This document shows positions 27,250 through 35,065 of a stretch of 64,000 nt of DNA, one piece after another (positions within the stretch are counted from its first letter, which is position 1; each line of letters begins with the position of its first letter). This DNA is from an uncultured bacterium (GTDB taxonomy: Bacteria; Muiribacteriota; Ozemobacteria; Ozemobacterales; Ozemobacteraceae), in contig CALEDQ010000023.1 in assembly GCA_937949615.1 (NCBI GenBank), positions 62,001 through 126,000 on the forward strand. Direction: 5' to 3'. A program made the position numbers and the translations under genes. Below the pieces are notes generated by a model, which saw only the letters and a program-made list of their open reading frames with translations, ran no database searches and was not told the DNA's origin.

Positions 27250-27797
27250 AAAAACAACCGCGCCATTTTACTGGCGCGGCGTTTTTCGGGCAGATGCTGT
27301 GACTGTTGCTGCGACTTGAGTGTGGTTGAGGTTAAATTCTGTAATTGTGGTGTAGCTTAAAGTTGAATATGCTTCGACATCTGCTGTTGAATGGATTGAC
27401 TTTGTTGTGATTTAAAGTGCTTCTAAAGATGACTGTGCTTTGACTGATCTGTGAAAGAGCTGTGGTTGTGCCGCAAATTTGCATTTCAGGTCTGCTGGAC
27501 TGGACTTGAGGACGGTAGAGGTGCGATTGTGCTGCGAATTGCTCTGATAATGATGTGTTAAAAGGTGTTTTTTTGCTGTAAACAGGGTTTGTTGTTGTGT
27601 TATAGAACAGGACTGGTAGAGGTTAAACTTGTCTGGTGGTAATCGTTCAGCGGCACGGAACTGCGACTTTGCGATGTGTTGAAACTGCCTGCCTGACTGC
27701 AGAAACGAACATCATGAATCTGATCCAGATAACCAACAGGTTAAACATTATTATCATGATCTGCCCGCTTTCCCAACAAACTTTTCTGCCCTTACGC
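27250..27797 (-). ncRNA. Candidate sigma-54-driven ncRNA or long leader (about 550 nt)
   Basis: No credible gene lies at 27202-27915. Read on the minus strand, a sigma-54 promoter predicts a start near 27797 and an intrinsic terminator ends at about 27250. The predicted RNA is strongly A/C-rich and G-poor in its last 350 nt, so little structure is expected there. A motif of the form (U/A)UUAACCU recurs (complements at 27738-27746, 27621-27628, 27329-27336), and three copies carry ACCUC(U/A)ACC (27615-27623, 27514-27522, 27324-27332). CTGCGACTT on the plus strand repeats at 27309 and 27661. It could be a free regulatory RNA or an attenuated leader of the secreted-protein gene at 26512-27201. 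Confidence 0.45.
27252..27286. terminator. Intrinsic terminator facing the minus strand
   Basis: CCGCGCCA (27258-27265) pairs with TGGCGCGG (27272-27279). On the minus strand the stem is followed by TTG and eight T's, a strong terminator; on the plus strand GTTTTT follows. A second small stem, ACCGGG/CCCGGT (27229-27246), lies next to it, just before the secreted-protein gene start at 27201. Confidence 0.8.
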
Positions 27798-27807
27798 AAA
27801 TAGTATA

Positions 27808-27823
27808 TGCAAAAGATATGCCA
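27808..27823 (-). promoter_or_regulatory. Sigma-54 (-24/-12) promoter match
   Basis: On the minus strand the sequence TGGCATATCTTTTGCA fits the consensus TGGCAC-N5-TTGCA: GG and GC are in the right places with exact spacing. It points into the gene-free stretch and toward the secreted-protein gene. The next gene upstream (27916-29394) encodes a sigma-54 activator. Confidence 0.7.
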
Positions 27824-27883
27824 GGTTTTAAAGGTTGATTTTTTGTTGTTGTGGAAAAGCTTTGTTATTGGCTCTCGCGGTAG

Positions 27884-27909
27884 AAAACACCGGGGCGGCA
27901 GGTGTTTTT
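27884..27909 (-). terminator. Inverted repeat after the sigma-54 activator gene
   Basis: AAAACACC and GGTGTTTT form a perfect 8-bp stem with a GC-rich 9-nt loop, 7 nt beyond the activator stop codon. It may end that transcript. It also lies about 60-100 nt upstream of the sigma-54 promoter, so it could be an activator binding site. Confidence 0.6.
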
Positions 27910-27915
27910 GGATGG

Positions 27916-29394
27916 TTATCTTCTGCTGCTGCGTTTGATGCCAAGCCTGGCCATTCTTGATTCGAGAGTGGTGGGCTTCAGGCCCAGCAGTTCAGCGGCA
28001 CCACCCGGCCCCCGTACCCGCCAGAAAGTGGAATTGAGAATCTGTAAAATGTGTGCTTTTTCCACTTCGTTTAAATTATGCGCACTACCGACTTCTGCTG
28101 CCTGGGCTTCTTTCGGCATTTTTGGCGCCGTTTCGGGCAAGTCGACCTCTAAAGTGTCAGAATGACACAAAATTACTGACCTTTCGATTACATTCTTGAG
28201 TTCGCGAATATTACCAGGCCAGTTATAGGTTTGCATGCGGGCAATAGAAGTCGGAGAGATATTACTTATGGTTTTTCCGAGCCGTCTGGCAAACTGCTGC
28301 ATGAAACTGGTGGCAATCTCGACGACATCACCTTCACGTTCAGCCAGAGATGGCAGGTGAATCGGAAACACGTTCAGCCTGAAAAACAAGTCTTCGCGAA
28401 ATTTGCCGGCCTCGACCTGAGCTTTTAAATTGCGATTGGTGGCGGCAATGACCCTGACGTCGATGTTGATAAGTCTGGTGCTGCCGATTCTTTCAAGCTG
28501 GTTTTCCTGAAGAACACGCAGCAGTTTGCTTTGAAGCTCGAGCGGCATCTCGCCAATTTCGTCGAGAAAAATGCTGCCACCACTTGCAACTTCGAACCTG
28601 CCGATTTTGCGAGCGATTGCCCCGGTGAAAGCACCCTTTTCGTGCCCGAACAGCTCACTTTCAATCAGGTTGGCGGGTAGAGCTGCACAGTTTACGACAA
28701 TTAATGGTTGATTTGCCCGCCGGCTGCAGCGATGAATTTCCCGCGCCGCCAGTTCTTTGCCTGTGCCGGTATCGCCGGTAATCAATACTGTGGCGTCTGT
28801 CGGAGCAACTTTATGTATCTGAAAAAGCACCTGCTTAAGTGAAGGGCTGCTGCCAAGCATGGTGTTGTCTTCAAAATTATAGGAGAGGTGGTTTTTGAGC
28901 TCCTGATTTTCCTGTTTCAGTTTTTCCTGGAGGGAAAGGATATCCTGGTAGGCCTTTTCAAGACCAATCTGAGTATTCCGTAATTCTGAAATATCGTTGA
29001 TTATCAAACTGACCGTAAGGCTGCTGGCCGGATCATAATTTACCGGGTAGGCATTCACTGTCCAGAAAATATTCTGTTTGTTTTTGGTAAAACTTATTTC
29101 CTGATTAAGAACCGCCACGCCCGACTTGAAAACCTTTGCGCAAATAGCCTTCAGCTGTGCCGACCCGAGAGGAAGCAGTTCGTCAATCGCCAGGCCCGGG
29201 CAGTCGGAAATATCCTTGCCGGCAAAGTCAGCCAGGCGCTGATTCAACCTGATAATGAGGTTTTTCTGGTCGACCGCGAGCATGCAGACCGGTGCCGAAT
29301 GATAAATCTGCTGCAGAAAATTCAATGCCTCGCAGGCAGATCCGCAAGGTATTATATCGTTTGTTCCCTCAAGGTATGGCGAAGTATTATGCAT
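27916..29394 (-). CDS. PAS-AAA+-Fis sigma-54-dependent transcriptional activator
   Basis: 492 aa. Order: PAS sensor domain (about 35-130; VDQKNLIIRLNQRLADFAGKD), a coiled-coil linker (about 145-170), the AAA+ sigma-54 interaction domain (about 180-410) and a C-terminal Fis-type helix-turn-helix (about 440-490). Walker A is GDTGTGKE. The sigma-54 contact loop ESELFGHEKGAFTGA is intact, as are GGSIFLDEIGEMPLE (Walker B) and YNWPGNIRELKNVIERS. It has no phospho-receiver domain, so the PAS domain probably senses a ligand or redox state directly. A sigma-54 promoter match lies about 100 nt beyond its 3' end on the same strand, a likely target. The gene for sigma-54 is not in the window. Confidence 0.95.
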   Translation of the reverse strand: MHNTSPYLEGTNDIIPCGSACEALNFLQQIYHSAPVCMLAVDQKNLIIRLNQRLADFAGKDISDCPGLAIDELLPLGSAQLKAICAKVFKSGVAVLNQEISFTKNKQNIFWTVNAYPVNYDPASSLTVSLIINDISELRNTQIGLEKAYQDILSLQEKLKQENQELKNHLSYNFEDNTMLGSSPSLKQVLFQIHKVAPTDATVLITGDTGTGKELAAREIHRCSRRANQPLIVVNCAALPANLIESELFGHEKGAFTGAIARKIGRFEVASGGSIFLDEIGEMPLELQSKLLRVLQENQLERIGSTRLINIDVRVIAATNRNLKAQVEAGKFREDLFFRLNVFPIHLPSLAEREGDVVEIATSFMQQFARRLGKTISNISPTSIARMQTYNWPGNIRELKNVIERSVILCHSDTLEVDLPETAPKMPKEAQAAEVGSAHNLNEVEKAHILQILNSTFWRVRGPGGAAELLGLKPTTLESRMARLGIKRSSRR

Positions 29395-29455
29395 TTTTAC
29401 AGATTGATTATAACTCAGATTTAATCAGTCTGCTACAAGCAAAAGCAGTAAAGAG

Positions 29456-29484
29456 TTGAAAAATAACGACAAAACATGTATTTT
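29456..29484 (+). promoter_or_regulatory. Sigma-70-type promoter of the 63-aa gene
   Basis: TTGAAA (29456-29461), a 17-nt spacer, then TATTTT (29479-29484), about 45 nt before the start codon at 29528. Confidence 0.5.
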
Positions 29485-29527
29485 TGCTCAAGTTGGTTAT
29501 TAACAAGCATTCACAGGAGTTACCGCC

Positions 29528-29719
29528 ATGATGATGAACCCGGGTCACCTTACCGATGAACAGGTAGTAGAACTGCGCAGTGAAAAGATTGAACTGAACC
29601 GCAAATCACGCCGCCAGACCGGCATGAAACTTGCCTGTGTCGGCAAAAGTCGCGGTTATCTCGAATGCGAAACCGCCGAAGGCCGCTGCCCTGATTACGA
29701 TATCTGCCACGAAGCCTGA
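29528..29719 (+). CDS. Small Cys-containing protein of unknown function
   Basis: 63 aa. CAGGAG precedes the ATG-ATG-ATG run. The N-terminal half is charged (LTDEQVVELRSEKIELNRKSRR). The second half has four Cys (LACVG, LECET, GRCPDYDICHEA) that could bind a metal. No signal peptide. It has its own promoter and a terminator, so it is a single-gene unit between the divergently placed sigma-54 activator and the convergent vault-like gene. Not recognised. Confidence 0.65.
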   Translation: MMMNPGHLTDEQVVELRSEKIELNRKSRRQTGMKLACVGKSRGYLECETAEGRCPDYDICHEA

Positions 29720-29760
29720 TCAGAGAAGAATCGCCAGCCCGACTCAGGGCGCAATAGAAC

Positions 29761-29803
29761 AGAACCCGGCAACTGTAATTTGCACAGTTACCGGGTTCTG
29801 CCT
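29761..29803. terminator. Terminator between convergent genes
   Basis: AGAACCCGG pairs with CCGGGTTCT, with an inner AACTGT/ACAGTT stem, followed by CCTTTT on the plus strand. It ends the 63-aa gene and may serve the vault-like gene on the minus strand. Confidence 0.75.
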
Positions 29804-29815
29804 TTTGCCGGGGGG

Positions 29816-31219
29816 CTAATTCTGAGGATTCCGCGTGGTTTCGATGCGCAGGTCGACATCCTGAGGAGTGAAGAACATGCTGGCGTTGCTGCGACCAAGT
29901 TTTTCGATATATTCGACCTTTTTGAGAGTATTGAAGATGTTGATCTTTTCCTGCTCTGAAAGGGAACCGGCGAGCTTGTCGAAAAAGCGTGCCACTCTGA
30001 CCGCTTCACATTCGCCGTGCATTTCTGCTTCTTTGAGCGCATTTTCGCGCTGAATCTGAATAAGATCACCCTTTTGCCGCTCAATATCGAGGTTGCCTTT
30101 GACTTCATTGAGTCTGACTTCATTTTCGCTCTGCTGCTTCAGCAGGCGGTTGAGGCGATTGGTGGTTTCCTGAATGATTTCCTGCAGAATGACCTGAGTG
30201 CTTTCTTCTTTGCAGCTGACTGAGCGCACTTCGACCGAATGAATCTTGACACCGCGTTGTGTGTAGAACGGGTCACTGCTGTCGTTGATCGCTTCCTTGA
30301 CGATATCGTTGAAACGGTCGAGAAAAGCTTCAAGAGTCGATTTCGACACTGACTGAATGATCATGCTGCGGGCGTGCGAGCAGATGTCACCAGGCGCATC
30401 GTCTGTAGTTTTTATCATGGTTTCGATGTTATCGATCTGCCAGAAAAAGGTAACCCCGAGAATCAGTTCGACGTTATCCTTGGTTCTGACGCCGAATTCA
30501 TACCACATGAATTTCGGGCGCGAGTCGATATGGGTAATTTTAAGGTCACGCTTTTCTTTATGAATGCCAGATGACCAGTTCATTGCCACCAGCGTCTCAT
30601 AAGGCTGCAGGAAAAAGGCGTTTTCTGACTGGCTGCCGCTGACGATCCGAAATCTGCCGTCTTTGCCCTTAATAATCACTGACTGATGTGTTTCGAGCAG
30701 AATCTTGCGTCTGACATCCTCGATCTCTTCAGTAGCCGCCGGAAAAAAGACCTGATTCTTCGTTACCAGCCGCAGCGAGCCATCGGTGTTGTTGCGCACC
30801 AGAACCGCCGTATGCTCATCGATGTTGATGCCTTTGCACGGCTTTTCGAGCATCTCTTCGCTGGCACTCAGAACGACGTGATTCGGGCCGGTGACAACCC
30901 TGATAACGCCGGTAGATTTGTCTATGAGCCTGACGTATTCGTTCTGCTGCAGAACGATGACATCATACTTTTTGATGAGCTCTTCATAAGCCTGCATGAA
31001 AAAAAAGCACGGGCCTTTCTCGACCCTTATTTCACCGGTGAGGAGATCTCTGATTTTGACAAACTCTGTCGGCGTAAGACTGACGCCGAGTCTGATGCGG
31101 GCACTGATAAAAGGCTGGACAAAAACATGCCCGGGTCCGTTGACCACCCACTTCTTCGTGAAACCCTCAAGGACAAGCTGCTCTTCCTCTTTCAGAAAAT
31201 AGACCCATGGAATAATCAT
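29816..31219 (-). CDS. Major-vault-protein-like protein (vault repeats + SPFH-type shoulder)
   Basis: 467 aa, no signal peptide or membrane anchor. Residues 1-45 are a partial repeat. Four repeats of 35-45 aa follow at about 48-82 (EFVKIRDLLTGEIRVEKGP), 88-124 (EYVRLIDKSTGVIRVVTGP), 131-168 and 174-211. They match the vault-repeat pattern of major vault protein (xxVRxxDxxTGxxRxVxGP). Residues 225-345 resemble the MVP shoulder, an SPFH/stomatin-type fold: VRTKDNVELILGVTFFWQI, PGDICSHARSMII, GVKIHSVEVRSVSC. A charged helix (345-420) follows, like the cap helix. Eukaryotic MVP is about 860-890 aa with more repeats, so this is a short form. It could form a cage or a ring; membrane-type SPFH function is less likely without a hydrophobic segment. 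CAGGAG precedes the ATG. Confidence 0.7.
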   Translation of the reverse strand: MIIPWVYFLKEEEQLVLEGFTKKWVVNGPGHVFVQPFISARIRLGVSLTPTEFVKIRDLLTGEIRVEKGPCFFFMQAYEELIKKYDVIVLQQNEYVRLIDKSTGVIRVVTGPNHVVLSASEEMLEKPCKGINIDEHTAVLVRNNTDGSLRLVTKNQVFFPAATEEIEDVRRKILLETHQSVIIKGKDGRFRIVSGSQSENAFFLQPYETLVAMNWSSGIHKEKRDLKITHIDSRPKFMWYEFGVRTKDNVELILGVTFFWQIDNIETMIKTTDDAPGDICSHARSMIIQSVSKSTLEAFLDRFNDIVKEAINDSSDPFYTQRGVKIHSVEVRSVSCKEESTQVILQEIIQETTNRLNRLLKQQSENEVRLNEVKGNLDIERQKGDLIQIQRENALKEAEMHGECEAVRVARFFDKLAGSLSEQEKINIFNTLKKVEYIEKLGRSNASMFFTPQDVDLRIETTRNPQN

Positions 31220-31333
31220 ATTTCCGGCTCCTGCTTTTTTTGTTATTATACTCCGGGTTCAGCGCTGATGAAAAATAAAAATCAGCTCATGGTCCGGGCA
31301 TTTTCAAATCCTTGTCGTTATGGAGCCGCGTCG

Positions 31334-31543
31334 ATGTCAGAACAGATGTTCAAGGGATTATTCGCTATTTTTGCAGGCCTGTTCACAATTTTCTGTGCCG
31401 CGAAAGATTTTGACTGGTTCATGAATCACCACAAGGCCCGCTTTTTTGTGAATATTTTCGGCCGCGACGGCGCCCGTGTTTTTTACGGTATTCTTGGCCT
31501 TATTCTGCTGTTTCTTGGAGTTTTTCTCGGCCTGGGCAGATAA
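31334..31543 (+). CDS. Small membrane protein, Imm17-like
   Basis: 69 aa from the ATG at 31334 (GGAG about 8 nt upstream; an in-frame ATG at 31268 is an alternative). It has two membrane helices: MFKGLFAIFAGLFTIFCAA and VFYGILGLILLFLGVFLGL. Between them DWFMNHHKARFFVNIFGRDGAR resembles the Imm17 immunity-protein family. No toxin gene is adjacent, so a housekeeping membrane role is as likely as immunity. It is divergent from the vault-like gene and its 3' end overlaps convergent truC by 44 nt. Confidence 0.6.
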   Translation: MSEQMFKGLFAIFAGLFTIFCAAKDFDWFMNHHKARFFVNIFGRDGARVFYGILGLILLFLGVFLGLGR

Positions 31544-32270
31544 AATCTTCAAGGCCGACACGCTGCAGAACCGATAAAAAGCTTTCGGGAAGCGGGGCTT
31601 CAAAGCTGAGCCGTTCGCCGCTGGCCGGGTGGCAAAATTCGATACTGAGTGCGTGCAGCATCAACCTCTGCAGGCCGGCATATTCGGCCAGCATGCGGTT
31701 GTGGTGACCGTCGCCATGCTGGTGGTCGCCGATGATCGGGTGAAAGATATGTTTCATGTGCCGCCTGATCTGGCGGTTTCGGCCGGTATGCGGCGTTACC
31801 AGCAGCAGTGAATAACGCGAAACCGGGTGTGGCCTGACCGCAACCGGCACTTCTGCTGTCGCCAGGCGGCGATATTCAGTGACCGCCTCGCGGGCAGGAT
31901 TGTCTTTCAGCCGGTCGGGGTCGGTGATTTTGTCCCAGAGGTCTTTAAGCGGGTAATCGATGATTTCATGCTCTTTTGTCCAGCCTCTGACCATCGCCAG
32001 ATAGGTCTTTTTCACTTCGCGGCCGCTGAAAGATTCGGTCATCTGCCGGGCCAGTTCGCTCGACAGCGAAAAGACGAGAATTCCAGAAGTTGGCTTGTCA
32101 AGGCGATGGGCCGGGTAAACCCAGCGGCCGACCATGTCGCGCAGCTGCTTCATTGCACTCTCGGTTTCGTTTTTGTCGATGTAGCTGGGATGCACGAGAA
32201 GCCCGGCCGGCTTGTTGATTACGACCAGGCTGTCATCCTGAAAAATGATGTCGTGTGGCGCAAGATTCAC
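31500..32270 (-). CDS. truC: RluA-family pseudouridine synthase, TruC-like
   Basis: 256 aa. The catalytic Asp lies in AHRLDKPTSGILVFSL (near residue 68), the RluA signature. The variant around VRGWTKEHEIIDYPLKDL and the tail PHTGRNRQIRRHMKHIFHPIIGDHQHGDGHHNR are characteristic of TruC, which modifies U65 of tRNA. RluC/RluD-type S4 domains are missing, which also fits TruC. Its 3' end overlaps the Imm17-like gene on the other strand by 44 nt. Confidence 0.88.
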   Translation of the reverse strand: MNLAPHDIIFQDDSLVVINKPAGLLVHPSYIDKNETESAMKQLRDMVGRWVYPAHRLDKPTSGILVFSLSSELARQMTESFSGREVKKTYLAMVRGWTKEHEIIDYPLKDLWDKITDPDRLKDNPAREAVTEYRRLATAEVPVAVRPHPVSRYSLLLVTPHTGRNRQIRRHMKHIFHPIIGDHQHGDGHHNRMLAEYAGLQRLMLHALSIEFCHPASGERLSFEAPLPESFLSVLQRVGLEDFICPGREKLQETAE

Positions 32271-32331
32271 GTTAAATTCTCTTCGTTAAATTTGCTGGCG
32301 GTCATGCTGTGCCTTATAAGTTGTTAACCGC

Positions 32332-33132
32332 TCAGGCTTTTTTCTGTAGCTGAGCTTCTTCGCGTTCTGCGATAAGGCCGGCCAAACGGCTGCCGGCGGC
32401 GGCGCGATCAAGAACCCAGGTGACCCCTCTTTTGCGGGCAACGTGGGCAGTCGGAACGTTACAGTCGGGGTTGAAAATGATCTCGTTGATTATCTCGTGT
32501 TTTGCTTCGCCATTGACGAGAAAAACGATTTCGCGTGCCTGCAGAATTCGCCCCAGAGTAAGGCTGAATCTTGGTTCTGGCTGCGAATGTGTCTGAAAAA
32601 CTGCAAAGCCGTTCAGAGAAGAACGGGTCAGCCAGTCAGTATCAGGAAAAAGTGAAGCCGTATGCCCGTCAGCGCCAATGCCGAGAATCAGCAGATCGAT
32701 CGGTGCCGGCGGTGGCAGCGGCTCTGGTAATTGTCTGAGACGGTCGTGATAATCCTGGCAGAGACGGGCAAAAGCCGCCGAATTCTGTGATAAGGGCGGT
32801 TCGTCGACGATGACCGGAACAAAGGTATGCTGCGGCAGATAACCACCACTCAGCAGGCTCTCTTTAATGCCGCGCTGATTGCTGCGCGGGTCGGTTGCGG
32901 CAACCAGTCTTTCGTCGGTCTGCATCCACCAGCAGCGGTTTCCGGCGCCATTTCTGCCGAGTCTGCGTGCCAGCTCCCTGTAAACCGGAAAAGGCGTGCT
33001 GCCACCCGAAAGACTGATCAGGCAAGGCCTTTTGCCAAAAGCCGAAATTATTGCCGCGAGTCTGATGGCAGCGGTATCGGCAAAATATTCGGGCTTGTCG
33101 GCGAGCACGAACTGGTGATTCAGGGGCAGCAT
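32332..33132 (-). CDS. pgl: 6-phosphogluconolactonase
   Basis: 266 aa. Hydrolyses 6-phosphogluconolactone, the second step of the oxidative pentose phosphate pathway. Motifs: ISLSGGSTPFPVYREL near 38-53, WWMQTDERLV near 70, and LLILGIGADGHTASLFPDT near 150. The start overlaps the end of zwf by 13 nt, so translation is coupled to the preceding enzyme. The C-terminus is somewhat longer than usual. Confidence 0.95.
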   Translation of the reverse strand: MLPLNHQFVLADKPEYFADTAAIRLAAIISAFGKRPCLISLSGGSTPFPVYRELARRLGRNGAGNRCWWMQTDERLVAATDPRSNQRGIKESLLSGGYLPQHTFVPVIVDEPPLSQNSAAFARLCQDYHDRLRQLPEPLPPPAPIDLLILGIGADGHTASLFPDTDWLTRSSLNGFAVFQTHSQPEPRFSLTLGRILQAREIVFLVNGEAKHEIINEIIFNPDCNVPTAHVARKRGVTWVLDRAAAGSRLAGLIAEREEAQLQKKA

Positions 33133-34625
33133 TGGCCCTCCGACGGGCGCCAGCGGTGCCCATGTCTTTCGAGCAGTTCACATGCCTCACGTGGGCCGGG
33201 GGTACCGGCGGCGTAGGTGAACATCGGCTGAGTGAACTGCTGCCAGCCTTCGATGATCGGGTCGATGAATTTCCATGATTCTTCAATTTCGCTGTTGCTC
33301 AAAAACAGTGCCGAATCGCCCTGCAGCGAATCGAGAAGCAGCCGTTCATAAGCATCGGGGCGGTATTCGCCAAACTCACTGTCATAAGAGAATTTCAGGC
33401 CGACGTTGCTGACCTGTATGCCCATTCCCGGTGGTTTGGTGTTCAGAAGCAGATTGATGCCTTCATTTGGCTGAATTCTGATATAAAGCCGGTTCGACTC
33501 AATTTTGCCGGTCAGAGTCGGGAAAATAGAATGGGGGACCGGCTTGAAATTGACGACGATCTCGGTAATATTGCGGTCGAGGCGTTTGCCGGCCCGCAGA
33601 TAGAATGGCACACCGCCCCAGCGCCAGTTATCAATGAACACGCGGCAGGCGGCATAGGTCTCGGTCTTCGAAGAAGTTCTTACGCCCTCTTCTTCAAGGT
33701 AGCCTTTTGCCAGTTCACCCTTGATCATACCATGCAGATACTGGGCTCTCACTGTCTCCTGGGCCACTTCTTCGGGTTTGTATTTGCGCAGAGCCTTCAG
33801 CACCTTGTTTTTTTCGAGATGCAGATCACCGGGGCGGTGCGACAGCGGCGGTTCCATGGCGACCATGCAGAGAACCTGCAGCAGGTGATTCTGCACCACG
33901 TCGCGCAGTATGCCCGCCTGATCGAAATAGCCGGCCCGCCCGCCAATGCCGATTTCTTCAGAAAACGAGATCTGAACATTACTGATGAAGCGGTTATTCC
34001 AGACCGGCTCGAAAAAGAGATTGGCGAAACGCATATACAGAATGTTCTGTACCGCTTCTTTGCCGAGATAATGATCGATGCGCAGAATCTGGTCTTCAGA
34101 AAATGCTTCGAGCAGTCTGGCATTCAATTCGCGGGCGGTTGCCAGATTGCTGCCAAATGGCTTTTCGACGAGAATACGCTCCGGGCAGTTATGGTCGGTG
34201 CGGGCATCAGAAAAGGCTTTGACCAGTTCGATGAAACTGTCCATGCTGGCGGGCGGAACCGCGAGGTAAAACAGCCGGGCTGGGGCTGCCATCGGCTCTT
34301 CAGCCATCAACCGTCGTCTAAAATCCTGTGCTTCGTTTTTCAAGCCGGGGTTGGCTCTCAGATAGCGGATTCGCGAGCGCATTCTTTCGAATCCCGAGGC
34401 AAACCGGGTATCTTTCTTAAAATGATCGGCTTCCCGGTTGACAAAACTCTCAAGAAAGGCCGCTGTCGTCATGTCGGTGCGGCCGGTGACAAAAATATGA
34501 AAATCATGCGGCAGCAGGCCGGCATCGTTGAGGCGGCACAGAGCCGGAATCAGCTTGCGGCCGGCCAGATCGCCGGTACCGCCGAAAATTACAATCGAAG
34601 CCGCACAGAATGGCCTTCCGTTCAT
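33120..34625 (-). CDS. zwf: Glucose-6-phosphate 1-dehydrogenase
   Basis: 501 aa, normal length. Oxidises glucose-6-phosphate with NAD(P)+. The nucleotide fold begins VIFGGTGDLAGRKLIPAL (about 11-28), and the active-site signature RIDHYLGKEAVQNI lies near 178-191. Later blocks WRWGGVPFYLRAGKRL and YERLLLDSLQGDSALF are typical. GGGAGC precedes the ATG. It forms a two-gene unit with pgl; gnd or edd/eda genes are not in the window. Confidence 0.97.
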   Translation of the reverse strand: MNGRPFCAASIVIFGGTGDLAGRKLIPALCRLNDAGLLPHDFHIFVTGRTDMTTAAFLESFVNREADHFKKDTRFASGFERMRSRIRYLRANPGLKNEAQDFRRRLMAEEPMAAPARLFYLAVPPASMDSFIELVKAFSDARTDHNCPERILVEKPFGSNLATARELNARLLEAFSEDQILRIDHYLGKEAVQNILYMRFANLFFEPVWNNRFISNVQISFSEEIGIGGRAGYFDQAGILRDVVQNHLLQVLCMVAMEPPLSHRPGDLHLEKNKVLKALRKYKPEEVAQETVRAQYLHGMIKGELAKGYLEEEGVRTSSKTETYAACRVFIDNWRWGGVPFYLRAGKRLDRNITEIVVNFKPVPHSIFPTLTGKIESNRLYIRIQPNEGINLLLNTKPPGMGIQVSNVGLKFSYDSEFGEYRPDAYERLLLDSLQGDSALFLSNSEIEESWKFIDPIIEGWQQFTQPMFTYAAGTPGPREACELLERHGHRWRPSEGQCCP

Positions 34626-34681
34626 CGTATCGCTCCCGGTCTCAAATTTTCTCGCAGGTCATTTTACTTGTTTTTCGAACA

Positions 34682-34870
34682 CTACCCACGGGTCTGGTCT
34701 TTTATGAATGCCTCGATGCTGCGGTCGTAGGTTTTTTCACCGGCGCTCGAAAAGAAACAGCCCGGAATCTGGTTCATTCTGCGGTGATAGGCCACGCAGT
34801 CACAGCATTTCTGGCGTTTTGAACATGAATAGGTGCAGGCGCACGGGTTCTTATTCGAACAGTCGGCCAT
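34682..34870 (-). CDS. DUF6485-like Cys-rich small protein
   Basis: 62 aa from the ATG at 34870 (GGAGGG upstream). It begins MADCSNKNPCACTYSCSKR and continues KCCDCVAYHRRMNQIPGCFF, ending AGEKTYDRSIEAFIKDQ. Eight Cys in a compact pattern suggest metal binding. The pattern C..C.C.Y.C..R..CC.C...HR and the TYDRS motif match what I recall of the DUF6485 family, whose function is unknown. It sits 56 nt upstream of zwf on the same strand and may be co-transcribed with it. Confidence 0.8.
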   Translation of the reverse strand: MADCSNKNPCACTYSCSKRQKCCDCVAYHRRMNQIPGCFFSSAGEKTYDRSIEAFIKDQTRG

Positions 34871-35065
34871 GGTAGCCCTCCAAAAACTTTTTCGGTTTAT
34901 TCTCAGTTCTTTTAGAATCTCAAAATTCCACCACCGTTGCAACCATTTGTCTTTCACTGCAAAAAGTGCTTGCCAGAATCATTATTTCTTATAAATTTTC
35001 GGGCTCAGGCAGGGAAAGTTTTTCTGCTCAGGATCGAGGGGTTTACGAGCCGTCTGGTGAAGCTG

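Noticed and set aside
30686..31333. N-terminal extension of the Imm17-like protein to 285 aa
   Set aside because: The extra length is antisense to the vault-like gene and reads as a shadow; the short start at 31334 gives a complete family-length protein.
33531..34730. Long open frame antisense to zwf
   Set aside because: The minus-strand frame encodes a clear glucose-6-phosphate dehydrogenase with all motifs; the antisense frame is a shadow.
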